NCBI RefSeq assembly: GCF_040403615.1
Contig: NZ_JBBAKG010000011.1
Coordinates: forward strand, 33,674 to 97,673
Length of the DNA stretch: 64,000 nt
Direction of reading: 5' to 3'
DNA from: Haliscomenobacter sp040403615
Lineage (GTDB): Bacteria > Bacteroidota > Bacteroidia > Chitinophagales > Saprospiraceae
Shown: positions 10,145 to 20,337 of the stretch, in pieces
Layout: every line of letters begins with the position of its first letter
How positions within the stretch are numbered: the first letter of the stretch is position 1
Notes under the pieces: model-generated
Seen by the model: only the letters and a program-made list of their open reading frames with translations
The model's database searches: none
Told to the model about the DNA's origin: nothing
Made by a program: the position numbers and the translations under genes

Positions 10145-10982
10145 ACCTAGGAAACCTCCAGGACAAACCCGTGCTCACAAAGAAATAACTGTGGTCATTG
10201 ATTGAAATCCACTCCGATGCATATTCTGCCACTTTTAATCCACTGGATAGATCGATCTGAATATTTGGTTTGGGGTAAAACACGACCCCAGCTTCGGTAT
10301 AGAGCAAATGTTCGGTAGACACTTTACCTGCCTCGCGAGTCGTTTGAAAAGAACCACGGCCTTGCACATAAGCGCCAAGTTTTTCGGACAGGCTAAATTC
10401 CGTTGAAAGCGCATAATAATTCTGCGGGTTGGGATTATCACCATCCCAACTTGAACCCAAATTGTAACAGATACTGAGCCAATCGGTTACTTGATTGGCA
10501 AAAGACAACTGCAAATCAGGGCTGAGGTATCCGGGACGAAAATTATTGGTCGCACTCCAAGGAAGGCCCAACATACCAATGAACGTGATGCTGGGCATCC
10601 AACCCTGATTTTCCGTCAGCGCACCTTTCATGCCTACCCTAAAAGGAAACAATCCGGTTTCAGACACTTCGGGCGTACGCGGTCTGCTGGATTTGGTTCT
10701 ACTTTGCCACAAATTATAATCCAGGCGCAATTCAATATTTTTGCCCACTCCATACCGGAAAAGGGTAGAATTTAAACCAAGCCCACTGGTGGTCAAAGGC
10801 GAAGCCTTGTCTTGCTCAAACCAGAATCCGGTTTCAACTTGTAGGTTTTTCAGGGGCACAATGGAAACGGCATCGCCATATCCGGGTCGGTCGGGAGCAA
10901 TGGTTTCGATGACTTCTTGTGCCTTTAGCAAGGAAGTTTGAAAAAGAATAAATACAAAAAAGTACAATAGATGCTGTTTCAT
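10143..10982 (-). CDS. Outer-membrane beta-barrel protein (MetA phenol-degradation/transporter family)
   Basis: A 279-aa protein, probably an outer-membrane beta-barrel. The start at 10982 is preferred over 11003 because it opens directly with a signal peptide (MKQHLLYFFVFILF ... LKA|QEV). The mature N-terminus APDRPGYGDAVSIVPLKNLQ and alternating hydrophobic strands ending in an aromatic-rich tail (FVSTGLSWRFPR) resemble the Phenol_MetA_deg family, whose exact role is poorly known. A single transcription unit; its stop overlaps palindromic copy A. A substrate cannot be assigned from sequence. Confidence 0.7.
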   Translation of the reverse strand: MKQHLLYFFVFILFQTSLLKAQEVIETIAPDRPGYGDAVSIVPLKNLQVETGFWFEQDKASPLTTSGLGLNSTLFRYGVGKNIELRLDYNLWQSRTKSSRPRTPEVSETGLFPFRVGMKGALTENQGWMPSITFIGMLGLPWSATNNFRPGYLSPDLQLSFANQVTDWLSICYNLGSSWDGDNPNPQNYYALSTEFSLSEKLGAYVQGRGSFQTTREAGKVSTEHLLYTEAGVVFYPKPNIQIDLSSGLKVAEYASEWISINDHSYFFVSTGLSWRFPR

Positions 10983-11193
10983 GATCGCAGTCAATTTTTG
11001 CAAAAATAGTATTTTTAAGTAATATCAATTATTGGGAATGATCCTTTTGCACAATCAATTGTAAAGCGAGTGTTAACTCAGATTGAATTTAACATTAAAT
11101 AGCGCGCTCTGTTTGCCCTGCGCTCCTGAGCTAGTGCTTTTTGCTCTATTTTAGCCTCTGCGCGAACAGCAGATCCTACCTTGAAGAGCATAA

Positions 11194-11228
11194 GGGGCAA
11201 TAAAAAAATGAACATTTATTTTCGCCCC
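11194..11228. repeat. Short palindromic element, copy D (family 1 outer ends only)
   Basis: A 35-bp hairpin starting GGGGCAATAAAAAAATG and ending ATTTATTTTCGCCCC. Its outer ends match those of copy C (42451) and copy E (57826), but it lacks the 21-nt core loop. It lies 50 bp upstream of the T9SS gene at 11278, inside the 295-bp spacer between divergent genes. I see no further clear signal in that spacer. Confidence 0.6.
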
Positions 11229-11277
11229 ATTACTAAAACAAGACCAACATACTTTTTCCCAATCAATATTCATAGCT

Positions 11278-14200
11278 ATGTTTAAATCACTACGCTTACT
11301 ACTTCTCTCCTTTGCGTTGATTGCTGGCAACCTATTGCTGGCCCAAACCGCAGGAGACATTGCCGTTATTGGTTTCAATGCCGATGGCAACGATGATTTG
11401 GCCATTGTGGCTTTGGCTGAAATTCCTGCTAACCGCACAATCTATCTTCGCGATGATGAGTGGAGCGGTACGGCATTTCGCGATGCTGCCGAAAGCTCTT
11501 ATGCCTGGAACACGGGAACTACTCCTATTCCTGCAGGAACGGTGGTTATCTTTACCGATATTACCAATGGCCCAACGGTAAACATAGGTACTATTGCACC
11601 AGTAAATGCAACGAACCGAGGTACTGCGGGAAGCGACGAAGCCATTTTTCTGTACTTGGGTACGGATGTCAATACACCGACAACTTTCTTGCAGGTTGTC
11701 GCCAATGGAACGGTAGCTACGGCTATTGGCTCTTTGGATGGTACGGGGCTGACGGCAGGTACAACTGCGCAATTGCTCAAATCAGGTGCCGATATTGGTC
11801 AATACAAAGGCCCTCGGACTGGCTTGGATAAAAATGGCTACCTGGCAGCCATCAACGATTTGAACAATTGGGATTTTCAGGATGCTTCTGGTGATCAATC
11901 CAAAGATGGAACTGCGCCCGATCTTCCATTCAATGCAACTCCTTTTGTATTGGGGGCTGCTGGTGCGGATACCAATCCACCTGTAGTTACTTCTGCCATT
12001 TTGGTGAATGGCAGCACCATTGATGTTTTGGTGAATGAAGGGGTAAAGCGTTCCTCAGCTACAGCAATCGCCAATTTCAGCTTCACGCCTGGTTTGGCCA
12101 TCAACAGCATTGCATACGATTCGATCGGGCGAAAAATTACCTTGACTACCGCCGCACTTGTTAATGGCATCGCTTACCGCTTAAAGGTGAATGGCTTGGT
12201 AGACTTGGCGCCTGCTCCAAATACCATGATCAATGCTTATAATTCCAATACCCTGATTTGGAACACTTATGCCGGTCAGGATCTGGTAATCACCGAGATC
12301 ATGTACAATGCTGGATCGGGTGCGGATTCCCTGGAATTTATTGAAATCTACAACCGTGGCACTGGTACCGTTGCTATGGGTGGCTTGCGCATTTCCCGGA
12401 GTGCCAACGGAGTACTCGCCGAGCAAAATCTGCCAGCCAAAGGGGTGTTTTTGGTTGCCGCTGATTCCCTCCGCGCACGGCGTTTTTATGGCAAAAGCTT
12501 CCAGCAGTGGGCCAGCAACTTTCTAGGCAACGGTGGCGCACCGATAGTGCTTTCCAACTCCCTGGGCGCTGTGCTGGACACCGTCAACTACGACGATGCT
12601 GCTCCCTGGCCAACTAGCCCTGATGGCGGTGGCCCATCCCTGGAGCTCATCGATGCAAGTACCGACAATAACATAGGCACCAACTGGCGTGCTTCAACCA
12701 CCAACACAGGCAAAACCTATAGCAATGTAGCTGTTTTTGCCTCTCCCGGTATATACAATACCCCTGTTTTTGCCACCGTCAACTACAGTGTGCGCAGCCA
12801 AAGTGTAGCCGAAACTGCTAGTCAGGTAACGGTTACTTTGGCTTTGAGTGGAGTGGGGGCTGCCCAGGGAACGGTTGAAGCTTATGTCTCTTCTGGTTCC
12901 GCTCAGGCAGGTGCGGATTATACCTTTGCTCCTATTACCTTGACCATCCCGGCAGGTGCAGTAGCCACGCCGATCACCTTCAACATCCCGATCCTCAATG
13001 ATGATGCTGCTGAAAGCGACGAATACTTCGTGTTGCGCTTCCGTAATGCGCAAGGGGTACAGTTGGCAACGGGCGCTTCAGTAGTGATTTACATTCGAGA
13101 CAATGACACCAAAACACCAGCGGCAACCGACAGTTTGGAATTGCAACTGCTTTCCAGTTTTCGCAATACAGGGGGCTCTTCCGAAATTGTAGCCTTTGAC
13201 CCGGCCAGCAAAAGAATTTTTATTGCCAACTCTGTATCTGGTCGTATTGACATCGTAAATATTGCTGCTCCAGCTTCACCTAAGTTGGTTCGTTCCATTC
13301 CATTGAATACTTTAGGCGGCATCAATAGCATCGCTGCTAAAAATGGATTGATTGCTGCAGCAATTGAGTCTACGGTAGTGGATGGCAATGGCAAGGTGAT
13401 CTTTATTGATACAGCTGGTGTCATCCTGAAAGAAGTAAGTGTAGGCGTATTGCCAGACCACATTGGCTTTTCTCCTGACGGAAAATATGTCCTGACCGCC
13501 GATGAAGGCCAACCTTCAGATGATTACAGCAAAGACCCCGAGGGAACCGTAAGCATTATCGACATCAGTGGTGGCATTGCTACCCTGAATCAATCCAAAG
13601 TAACAGCGGTAGGTTTTGCTGATTTGAATCCTTTCCTTGGTGCTTATCGCCAGGCTGGCTTGCGGGTTTTTGGGGTGAAAACCGGCCAAGTCGGGGGCAG
13701 TACCCTCGCTCAAGACTTAGAACCTGAGTACATTGCCTTTAGTTCAGATTCTAAGACAGCTTACGTGACTTTACAAGAAAACAATGCCGTAGCTGCCATC
13801 GACTTAGCCACCAAAAAATTGGCAACCATTCAGGGCTTGCCAGCTTTGCGGCCATTGGGCTTTAAAAACCACAATACCCGGGGCAATGGCCTGGACGCCA
13901 GCGACCAAAGTGCAGGAGCCAACCTCGCCAGTCTTCCGGTTTATGGTGTTTATATGCCAGATGCCATTGCTTCCTTTACCGTTGCTGGCAAAAACTACCT
14001 GATCACTGCCAACGAAGGTGATGCCCGCGAATACGGCGCTTACAACGAGGTCACTTCGATCAAAAACATTAGACTGGAGCCTACCGTATTCCCAGACTCC
14101 AACGACCTTCGATTGGATCACCTTTTGGGCCGTATCGTGGTGACCAAGGCCAGTGGAGACCTGGATGGGGATGGTGACTACGACCAAATCCACCTATTGG

Positions 14201-14895
14201 GATCTCGTTCTTTCACCATTTGGGACGACCAGGGCAATTTTGTCTGGGACAGTGGCGATCAACTCGAACGCATTACGCGCGACCATCCTTTCTTCGGTCA
14301 AATGTTCAATGCCAACAACAGCACTTCCACCGTTGCTAAAAACCGCAGCGATGACAAAGGCCCTGAGCCAGAAGGGGTGGTTACCGCAGTGATCAACAAC
14401 AGAACTTACGCCTTCATCGCACTGGAACGCATCGGAGGGGTAATGGTATACGATGTGACCAATCCATTGGAACCCAAATTCGTCACTTACGCCAACAACC
14501 GCGCTTTCCCGGCTGCCAATGCAACCGATGATCGTGGTTCTGAAGGCATCATCTTCATATCGGATAAGGAAAGCCCCAACGGCAAAGCCTTGGTGCTTTT
14601 GGCCAACGAAACGAGCAACTCGGTGAGCATCTTTCAGGTGAATGATAAAACCAAAGTGACAACCAGTACCAATGATTTGGCTCGTCCAGCGGTAAGCTTC
14701 AAGGTGTATCCCAACCCTGCGCAGGATCACCTTTACTTCAGCAAAGTATTGAGTGGAAATGTGTACAATGCATTGGGACAATGGGTTCGTCGTTTCCAAA
14801 AAGTAGATCAACTTGATCTGTATGGCTTCGACCGCGGCATGTATGTATTGCAAGCCGATAATGGAGAATCAATCAGATTTATTGTTGAGAAATAA
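11278..14895 (+). CDS. Large T9SS protein: lamin-tail, Calx-beta and choice-of-anchor I (esterase-like) domains
   Basis: A secreted 1205-aa protein. Signal peptide 1-22 (LLLA|Q). Then an N-terminal domain of a type common in surface proteins (about 25-225, IAVIGFNADGNDDLAIVAL), a lamin-tail domain (about 331-430, DLVITEIMYNAG ... EFIEIYNRG), a Calx-beta domain (about 495-608, with ILNDDAAESDEYFVLRF), a choice-of-anchor I beta-propeller (about 615-1120, with ADEGQPSDDY, ANEGDAREYG and PEGV motifs, as in alkaline-phosphatase/esterase-like bacterial proteins), and a type A T9SS sorting domain (from about 1140, VYPNPAQDHLYF). The conserved acidic loops in the propeller suggest metal binding. Related proteins are linked to phosphate or nucleic-acid ester use, but that is inference here. 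Monocistronic. Confidence 0.85.
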   Translation: MFKSLRLLLLSFALIAGNLLLAQTAGDIAVIGFNADGNDDLAIVALAEIPANRTIYLRDDEWSGTAFRDAAESSYAWNTGTTPIPAGTVVIFTDITNGPTVNIGTIAPVNATNRGTAGSDEAIFLYLGTDVNTPTTFLQVVANGTVATAIGSLDGTGLTAGTTAQLLKSGADIGQYKGPRTGLDKNGYLAAINDLNNWDFQDASGDQSKDGTAPDLPFNATPFVLGAAGADTNPPVVTSAILVNGSTIDVLVNEGVKRSSATAIANFSFTPGLAINSIAYDSIGRKITLTTAALVNGIAYRLKVNGLVDLAPAPNTMINAYNSNTLIWNTYAGQDLVITEIMYNAGSGADSLEFIEIYNRGTGTVAMGGLRISRSANGVLAEQNLPAKGVFLVAADSLRARRFYGKSFQQWASNFLGNGGAPIVLSNSLGAVLDTVNYDDAAPWPTSPDGGGPSLELIDASTDNNIGTNWRASTTNTGKTYSNVAVFASPGIYNTPVFATVNYSVRSQSVAETASQVTVTLALSGVGAAQGTVEAYVSSGSAQAGADYTFAPITLTIPAGAVATPITFNIPILNDDAAESDEYFVLRFRNAQGVQLATGASVVIYIRDNDTKTPAATDSLELQLLSSFRNTGGSSEIVAFDPASKRIFIANSVSGRIDIVNIAAPASPKLVRSIPLNTLGGINSIAAKNGLIAAAIESTVVDGNGKVIFIDTAGVILKEVSVGVLPDHIGFSPDGKYVLTADEGQPSDDYSKDPEGTVSIIDISGGIATLNQSKVTAVGFADLNPFLGAYRQAGLRVFGVKTGQVGGSTLAQDLEPEYIAFSSDSKTAYVTLQENNAVAAIDLATKKLATIQGLPALRPLGFKNHNTRGNGLDASDQSAGANLASLPVYGVYMPDAIASFTVAGKNYLITANEGDAREYGAYNEVTSIKNIRLEPTVFPDSNDLRLDHLLGRIVVTKASGDLDGDGDYDQIHLLGSRSFTIWDDQGNFVWDSGDQLERITRDHPFFGQMFNANNSTSTVAKNRSDDKGPEPEGVVTAVINNRTYAFIALERIGGVMVYDVTNPLEPKFVTYANNRAFPAANATDDRGSEGIIFISDKESPNGKALVLLANETSNSVSIFQVNDKTKVTTSTNDLARPAVSFKVYPNPAQDHLYFSKVLSGNVYNALGQWVRRFQKVDQLDLYGFDRGMYVLQADNGESIRFIVEK

Positions 14896-14907
14896 GTACT
14901 TTTTCAT

Positions 14908-14954
14908 AAATACAGTAGGGGCTATCTGGTATTCAGGTAGCCTCCTTGTATTTT
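14908..14954 (+). terminator. Probable intrinsic terminator
   Basis: A 19-20-nt imperfect stem (14908-14927 with 14935-14953, GGGGCTATCT / AGGTAGCCTCC core) with a 7-nt loop, ending in TTGTATTTTGT, 12 bp after the stop of the T9SS gene. Confidence 0.6.
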
Positions 14955-15079
14955 GTAGTTTCCTCATTTTGTAGCAGATATTCCAACTTTTGTATAAAAA
15001 ATCTCACCATTTGAGCCAACCATTGCTATTCTTGCTGTGACTTTAGTACACTAGTACACCTAACCTTTCAAATCACCTT

Positions 15080-15943
15080 ATGGAATTATCTATTCAAAAC
15101 CTGTCGAAGACCTATCCGAATGGGGTTCAGGCGCTTAAAAATGTAAGCTTACACATCCCCACGGGCATGTACGGTTTGTTGGGCCCCAATGGTGCGGGCA
15201 AAAGTACCCTCATGCGCACCCTGGCTACCTTGCAGGACGCCGATGGCGGATCAGCCACGTTGGGGGACATTGATGTATTGAAAGACAAAGATGCCGTGCG
15301 GCGCGTATTGGGCTATTTGCCTCAAGAATTTGGGGTGTATCCCCGCATGTCAGCGCTGGACATGCTGGACCACTTTGCCACGCTCAAAGGCATTCCCACT
15401 AGCCAAAGAAAAGAAGTCGTTCACTCTTTGTTGCAAAGGGTCAACCTCTGGGATCACCGCAAAAAGGCGGTAAGCAGTTATTCTGGCGGGATGCGTCAGC
15501 GTTTTGGCATCGCCCAGGCGCTTATTGGCGATCCCAAGCTCATCATTGTAGACGAACCCACCGCTGGCCTTGACCCCGGCGAACGCAACCGTTTTTACAA
15601 CCTCCTTTCTGAGATCGGTGAAAACGTTATCGTCATACTGTCTACCCACATCGTGGACGACGTACGCGAACTTTGCTCCAATATGGCCATCATCAATGGG
15701 GGAGAGGTGAAGTTTGCCGGCGAACCCGACGCTGCATTAGGCGAACTCGGCGGAAAAATTTGGGAAAAAGTAATCACCAAAGCTGAAATCGAAACCTACG
15801 AACAAAATTTCAAGGTCATTTCCAGCAAGTTGGTGGCGGGCAAGCCGATCATTCACATCTTGAGTGAGGAAGATCCCGGAGAAGGATTTCGCGCGGCCAG
15901 TCCAGGTTTGGAAGACGTGTTTTTTTCAAAAATTAATGCTTAA
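15080..15943 (+). CDS. ABC transporter ATP-binding protein (ABC-2 type)
   Basis: A 287-aa nucleotide-binding subunit of an ABC-2 type transporter. Walker A GPNGAGKST (about residues 35-43), Q-loop in LPQEFGVYP, signature YSGGMRQR, Walker B LIIVDEPTAGLDP, and H-loop STHIVDD are all intact. The C-terminal 60 residues (ITKAEIETYEQNFKV and beyond) are the extra domain seen in partners of large ABC-2 permeases. The permease-peptidase gene starts 30 bp downstream, so the two form an operon and presumably one transporter in the inner membrane. Confidence 0.93.
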   Translation: MELSIQNLSKTYPNGVQALKNVSLHIPTGMYGLLGPNGAGKSTLMRTLATLQDADGGSATLGDIDVLKDKDAVRRVLGYLPQEFGVYPRMSALDMLDHFATLKGIPTSQRKEVVHSLLQRVNLWDHRKKAVSSYSGGMRQRFGIAQALIGDPKLIIVDEPTAGLDPGERNRFYNLLSEIGENVIVILSTHIVDDVRELCSNMAIINGGEVKFAGEPDAALGELGGKIWEKVITKAEIETYEQNFKVISSKLVAGKPIIHILSEEDPGEGFRAASPGLEDVFFSKINA

Positions 15944-15973
15944 CCAGGATTTATTCCCAAATTCATTTTGCGT

Positions 15974-18900
15974 ATGTTTTTCACATTCCTACGATTTGAA
16001 TTAAAATCCTGGTTGCGTGCGCCAATGCCCTGGATTTTTCTCTTCATTTTTGCCTTGATGACCTTTTTCGCAACGGTCTCCAACCAAATACAAATTGGCG
16101 GCAGTTTTGGTAACATTTGGAAAAATGCCCCTTATGTGACCCAAAACTGGTACGCTGTATTCAGCATCCTATCCTTGCTGCTGATCACGGCCTTTTTGAA
16201 CACGGCGGCCATCCGCGATTTTGAAAACAATACTGCACAGATTGTTTTCTCTTCGCCAGTGCAAAAAGCAGGCTACTTTTTTGGCCATTTTTTTGGCGCA
16301 TTGCTGGTCTGTTTGATTCCCATGTTTGGCGTTTCCCTGGGCATGTGGATCGGCACGGCGGTGAACTCACTTACTCATTGGGTGGATGCCGAGCGCTTCG
16401 GCCCATTCGAAATCCAAAGCCACCTCAATTCGTACATTACTTTTGTGATTCCCAATATGATTTTTGCGGGTGGCATCTTGTTTACCGTATCGGCCCTGAC
16501 CCGTAGCACCATGTATTCGTTCATTTCAGCAATGGTGCTGTTGGTTGGGTACATTGTAGCGGGCAACCTGATGCGGGACATCGAAAACGAAAGCATTTCA
16601 GCCTTGCTAGACCCCTTTGGTTCGCGGCCTTTTGACCTCATCACCAAGTATTGGACCGTAGAGGATAAAAACCACCTTTCGGTAAGCGTTTTGCATCCAA
16701 TGATGCTGGTCAACCGCTTGCTGTGGATGGGGATCGGTTTACTGGTATTGTTTTTGGGTTATTTGCGGTTCAGTTTCGCGGAAAGGGCCAAAAAATCTGG
16801 CCGTAAGAAAGCAGTCGCTGAAAATGAACCATACGGACTCAAGCAATTGGGCGAACTGCACAAAGTACAACCTGTAACCGGATGGGGCATCACCATGGCG
16901 CAATTCAGTAGCCAGTTGAAAGCCAATTTTTTTGGAGTGATCAAAAGCACACCTTTCATTTTGTTGACCTTTATCGGTTTGGTCAATACCATTCCGAACA
17001 TGCAGTTTGCCACCGAAGGTTATGGTACGCACAATTTGCCGGTGACCTATACCATGGTCGACATCATCCGAGGTGCTTTTTACATGTTTGTGGTGGCCAT
17101 TATCGCTTATTTTACGGGCGCTTTGATCTGGAAAGAACGCAATGCCAAGGTCAATGAGATCTACGACGCCATGCCTACCCGCAACTGGACGGATTTCTTG
17201 TCCAAGTTTCTGACCATTGTAGGAGCAGTAGCCATTTTGATGATTGTCTGCATCATCGCGGCGATCATTGCCCAAATCCTGCAAGGCTACAACCGTTACG
17301 ATTTGGGGGTTTATGTACGCGAGCTACTGGTGCTGGATCTCTTGAGCTTTGCCTGTATCACGGTACTCTTCTTGTTGATACACACTTTATCGCCCAACAT
17401 GTACCTTGGCTTTTTCATCTGTATTGTAGTCATGATCGTGAACTCCTTTATTTGGGGGGCACTGCGCATCGAATCCAATATGGTGCAATTTGGGGGAGCG
17501 CCTGGCTATACTGTTTCCGATTTGTATGGCTATCAACCCTATGCCAAAGGGCTGTTTTGGTTCAATGCATATTGGAGCTTGTTCAGTGCCATCCTTGCGG
17601 TTGTTGCGGTTTGTTTTTGGCCACGTGGCAAAGAAAGTGGTTGGGCCAAACGCATCAAAATTGCGGGAATGGAATGGCGCAGTTACCGCTGGGCGGGTTA
17701 TAGCTCGGTGGTGCTTTGGGCATTGAGTGGGGCCTGGGTTTTTTACAATACCCTCGTGCTGAATGCTTTTAAAGGCAGCAAGGAAGTTGAAAAACTGACG
17801 GTGCGCTATGAAAAGGATTACAAACGCTTTGAAGGGAAAGCCCAACCCCGCATTTACAATGTGAAATACGACATCCAGATTTTTCCGGAAAGCCGCAGCA
17901 TCGAGGCCAAAGGGCAATACTGGGTGCGCAATACCCACGCCGTGGCAATTGATTCGCTGTTGGTACAAGTACCCCAAACGGTTAAGTTTACCCTCAGTAA
18001 TTCACGCCTGAAGTTGCTCAAGGACGATAAGGATGTCTATTTCCGCATTTACCGCCTCAGTCCGGCTTTGCAGCCTGGCGATTCTTTGCGACTGGATTTT
18101 GCTTCGGTTTACCGCAATAAGGGCTTCGAAAACGAACTGCGGGTACAGCAAGTGATGCAAAACGGTACTTTCTTCAATAATGGTGACATTGCGCCCAGCT
18201 TTGGCTATCAACCTGGTGGCGAAATGACCGATAAAAACCGCCGCAAGAAATTCAAATTGCCCGAGAAAACCCGTGCGCCCAAACTCAACAGGTATGATAC
18301 CACCGCACGCATGAATTCTTATTTGTCCAATGATGCCGATTGGGTCAATGTGGAAACGGTAATCAGCACTGCTGCTGATCAAATCGCCATCGCTCCGGGC
18401 TCTTTGCAAAAGGAATGGACGGAAAATGGACGACATTACTTTAAGTATCGACTCGATCACGAAAGTTTCAACTTTTATTCTTTCCTCTCGGCGCGTTATG
18501 AAGTAGCACGCAAGAAATGGAAGGGCATCGATCTGGAGGTATACTACCACAAAAACCACCAGGACAATGTAGACCGCATGCTCAAGGCCATGCAGAAGTC
18601 TTTGGAATATTACACCACCAATTTTGGCCCGTATTACCATAAGCAATGCCGCATCATTGAGTTTCCAAGGTATGCCGAATTTGCTCAGGCTTTCCCGGGT
18701 ACGATGCCTTATTCCGAAGGAATTGGGTTCATCGAAGACTACCGGGCCGATAAGGACGATATCGACATGGTTTTCTATGTGGTTGCCCACGAAATGGGTC
18801 ACCAATGGTGGGCGCATCAGGAATGTGGTGCCTTCATGCAAGGGGGCGAAATGACTGTCGAAACCTTTGCCCAATACAGCGCCCTGATGGTGATGGAAAA

Positions 18901-19567
18901 AGAATACGGACGCGACATCATGCGCAAGTTTCTGAAATACGAGTCGGATCGGTACCTGCGCGGCCGCGGTAGCGAGCGCTTGAAGGAGCTTCCTTTGGGC
19001 CGTTGCGAAAACCAGGGTTACATCCACTATCAAAAAGGCTCCCTGGTAATGTACTATCTGAAAGAGATGATCGGAGAAGAACAGGTAAACCAGGGTTTGC
19101 GCGACTTTTTGAACAAATTCCGCTACGCCAAAGCGCCTTATCCGGTGACCAATGATGTGGTGGATGAGTTTTACCGCCAAACCCCCGATTCACTCAAGTA
19201 CATCATCAAAGACCTGTTTTGGGACATTACCTTGTTTGAAAACCGCACCACCGAAGCCACCATTAAAGAGCTGGGTAAAGACCGCTACCAGGTGAGCATC
19301 AAGGTGGAAAGCCGCAAATTGAAGGCGGACGAACTGGGTAAGGAAAAGGAAGGAAAAGTAGCCGACTGGATTGAAATCGGAGCCTTTGCCAAACCCGAAA
19401 AGGGCAAAAAGTACGGCAAAACCCTTTACCGCAAGCGAGTATTCATCAATAAAAAGGACAACTCCTTTACATTTGAAGTCCAGGGTAAGCCCGAAAAAGC
19501 CGGGATTGATCCTTTCAGCCTGTTGGTGGATCGGAATCCTGAGGACAACATGCGAGATGTGAAGTAG
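15974..19567 (+). CDS. ABC-2 permease fused to an M1-family aminopeptidase
   Basis: A 1197-aa membrane protein. The ATG at 15974 is preferred over the TTG at 15968. Residues 1-570 hold about 12 hydrophobic segments in two ABC-2 permease-like halves. Residues about 600-1195 form an M1 (gluzincin) peptidase domain with HEMGHQWW (zinc ligands H939 and H943, catalytic E940) and a candidate third ligand E963, 20 residues after H943, one further than in the classical HExxH-x18-E. GAMEN-like exopeptidase residues are less obvious (the region PGTMPYSEGIGF is the likely equivalent). The pairing with the ATPase just upstream suggests a transporter that cleaves peptides on the periplasmic face or uses the peptidase fold to bind them. 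This fusion is a known Bacteroidota architecture of unclear function. Confidence 0.93.
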   Translation: MFFTFLRFELKSWLRAPMPWIFLFIFALMTFFATVSNQIQIGGSFGNIWKNAPYVTQNWYAVFSILSLLLITAFLNTAAIRDFENNTAQIVFSSPVQKAGYFFGHFFGALLVCLIPMFGVSLGMWIGTAVNSLTHWVDAERFGPFEIQSHLNSYITFVIPNMIFAGGILFTVSALTRSTMYSFISAMVLLVGYIVAGNLMRDIENESISALLDPFGSRPFDLITKYWTVEDKNHLSVSVLHPMMLVNRLLWMGIGLLVLFLGYLRFSFAERAKKSGRKKAVAENEPYGLKQLGELHKVQPVTGWGITMAQFSSQLKANFFGVIKSTPFILLTFIGLVNTIPNMQFATEGYGTHNLPVTYTMVDIIRGAFYMFVVAIIAYFTGALIWKERNAKVNEIYDAMPTRNWTDFLSKFLTIVGAVAILMIVCIIAAIIAQILQGYNRYDLGVYVRELLVLDLLSFACITVLFLLIHTLSPNMYLGFFICIVVMIVNSFIWGALRIESNMVQFGGAPGYTVSDLYGYQPYAKGLFWFNAYWSLFSAILAVVAVCFWPRGKESGWAKRIKIAGMEWRSYRWAGYSSVVLWALSGAWVFYNTLVLNAFKGSKEVEKLTVRYEKDYKRFEGKAQPRIYNVKYDIQIFPESRSIEAKGQYWVRNTHAVAIDSLLVQVPQTVKFTLSNSRLKLLKDDKDVYFRIYRLSPALQPGDSLRLDFASVYRNKGFENELRVQQVMQNGTFFNNGDIAPSFGYQPGGEMTDKNRRKKFKLPEKTRAPKLNRYDTTARMNSYLSNDADWVNVETVISTAADQIAIAPGSLQKEWTENGRHYFKYRLDHESFNFYSFLSARYEVARKKWKGIDLEVYYHKNHQDNVDRMLKAMQKSLEYYTTNFGPYYHKQCRIIEFPRYAEFAQAFPGTMPYSEGIGFIEDYRADKDDIDMVFYVVAHEMGHQWWAHQECGAFMQGGEMTVETFAQYSALMVMEKEYGRDIMRKFLKYESDRYLRGRGSERLKELPLGRCENQGYIHYQKGSLVMYYLKEMIGEEQVNQGLRDFLNKFRYAKAPYPVTNDVVDEFYRQTPDSLKYIIKDLFWDITLFENRTTEATIKELGKDRYQVSIKVESRKLKADELGKEKEGKVADWIEIGAFAKPEKGKKYGKTLYRKRVFINKKDNSFTFEVQGKPEKAGIDPFSLLVDRNPEDNMRDVK

Positions 19568-19577
19568 AATGCGCCTC

Positions 19578-19626
19578 ATCAGGGCATAAACTTTAGTCTA
19601 CCTAGCCAGTTTATGCCCTGATTTTT
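19578..19626 (+). terminator. Intrinsic terminator after the ABC/M1 operon
   Basis: A perfect 15-bp stem (19578-19592 / 19608-19622, ATCAGGGCATAAACT) with a 15-nt loop, followed directly by TTTTAG, 10 bp after the stop codon. Confidence 0.8.
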
Positions 19627-19715
19627 AGTAAAAATATCACCTATTTAGGTGAGGCGACCCTGGTGTTTATACCCGCAATATTGTAGTGAATTCAAATCCT
19701 TTAAAATTCACCACA

Positions 19716-20300
19716 ATGAAAAACATCAAATCCTATTTAATCTTGATGCTATGGGCCTTATTGCTACTTGGCGGAAGTTTTGCCTGTAAAAAAACAGACC
19801 CCTGTGAGTCAAAAACTTGCCTTAATGGCGGCACCTGTGATTCTGGCGACTGCAACTGTACCGAACGCTGGACGGGAGAGACCTGTGGTACCCAAAAAAC
19901 ACCCACGTCCATTAAATTGAGCAAACTGGAATTGACCAAATATCCCGCCAAAACTACTACCGGCGGCAATTGGGACCCTTCCGATGGCCCCGATGTGTAC
20001 ATGAAAATCTACAAAGGCACTACTTTGATTTGGACAGGGCCAGTATTTCCTTTGCCACTTGACCCTGTTTCTGGTCAAAACCCGGTGTTTTTCCCAGCTA
20101 CCAAACCTGAATTGACCAGCCCTGCCGAAGAATACACCATCGAACTATGGGATAAGGATACCGCTCCCGATACCGACGATTTTATGGGTGGTTTGAAGTT
20201 CAAAGCGTACACCGAAACCAATAATTTCCCAGAAAGCTTGCGAATTGAATGTACGGGTTGCAGCACGGGCTATAAGGTGGATTTGGAATACATTTTTTAG
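19716..20300 (+). CDS. Lipoprotein with EGF-like and C2-like domains
   Basis: A 194-aa protein. The start at 19716 is chosen because MKNIKSYLILML opens a lipoprotein signal ending in LLGGSFAC; an upstream ATG at 19686 would add ten hydrophilic residues. After the lipid-attachment Cys comes an EGF-like module (CESKTCLNGGTC ... CNCTERWTGETC, six cysteines). The C-terminal 130 residues look like a calcium-binding C2-type fold (DVYMKIYKG, YTIELWDKDTAPDTDDFMGG). Likely anchored in the outer membrane. Single gene flanked by terminators. Function unknown. Confidence 0.75.
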   Translation: MKNIKSYLILMLWALLLLGGSFACKKTDPCESKTCLNGGTCDSGDCNCTERWTGETCGTQKTPTSIKLSKLELTKYPAKTTTGGNWDPSDGPDVYMKIYKGTTLIWTGPVFPLPLDPVSGQNPVFFPATKPELTSPAEEYTIELWDKDTAPDTDDFMGGLKFKAYTETNNFPESLRIECTGCSTGYKVDLEYIF

Positions 20301-20337
20301 AAAGGGTCTCCCTGGAAATTACGAAAGCGGCCAAAAA

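Noticed and set aside
18002..19180. Long minus-strand open frame opposite the M1 peptidase (392 codons)
   Set aside because: The plus strand encodes the M1 domain with an intact zinc site; the minus frame shows no domain and is a shadow.
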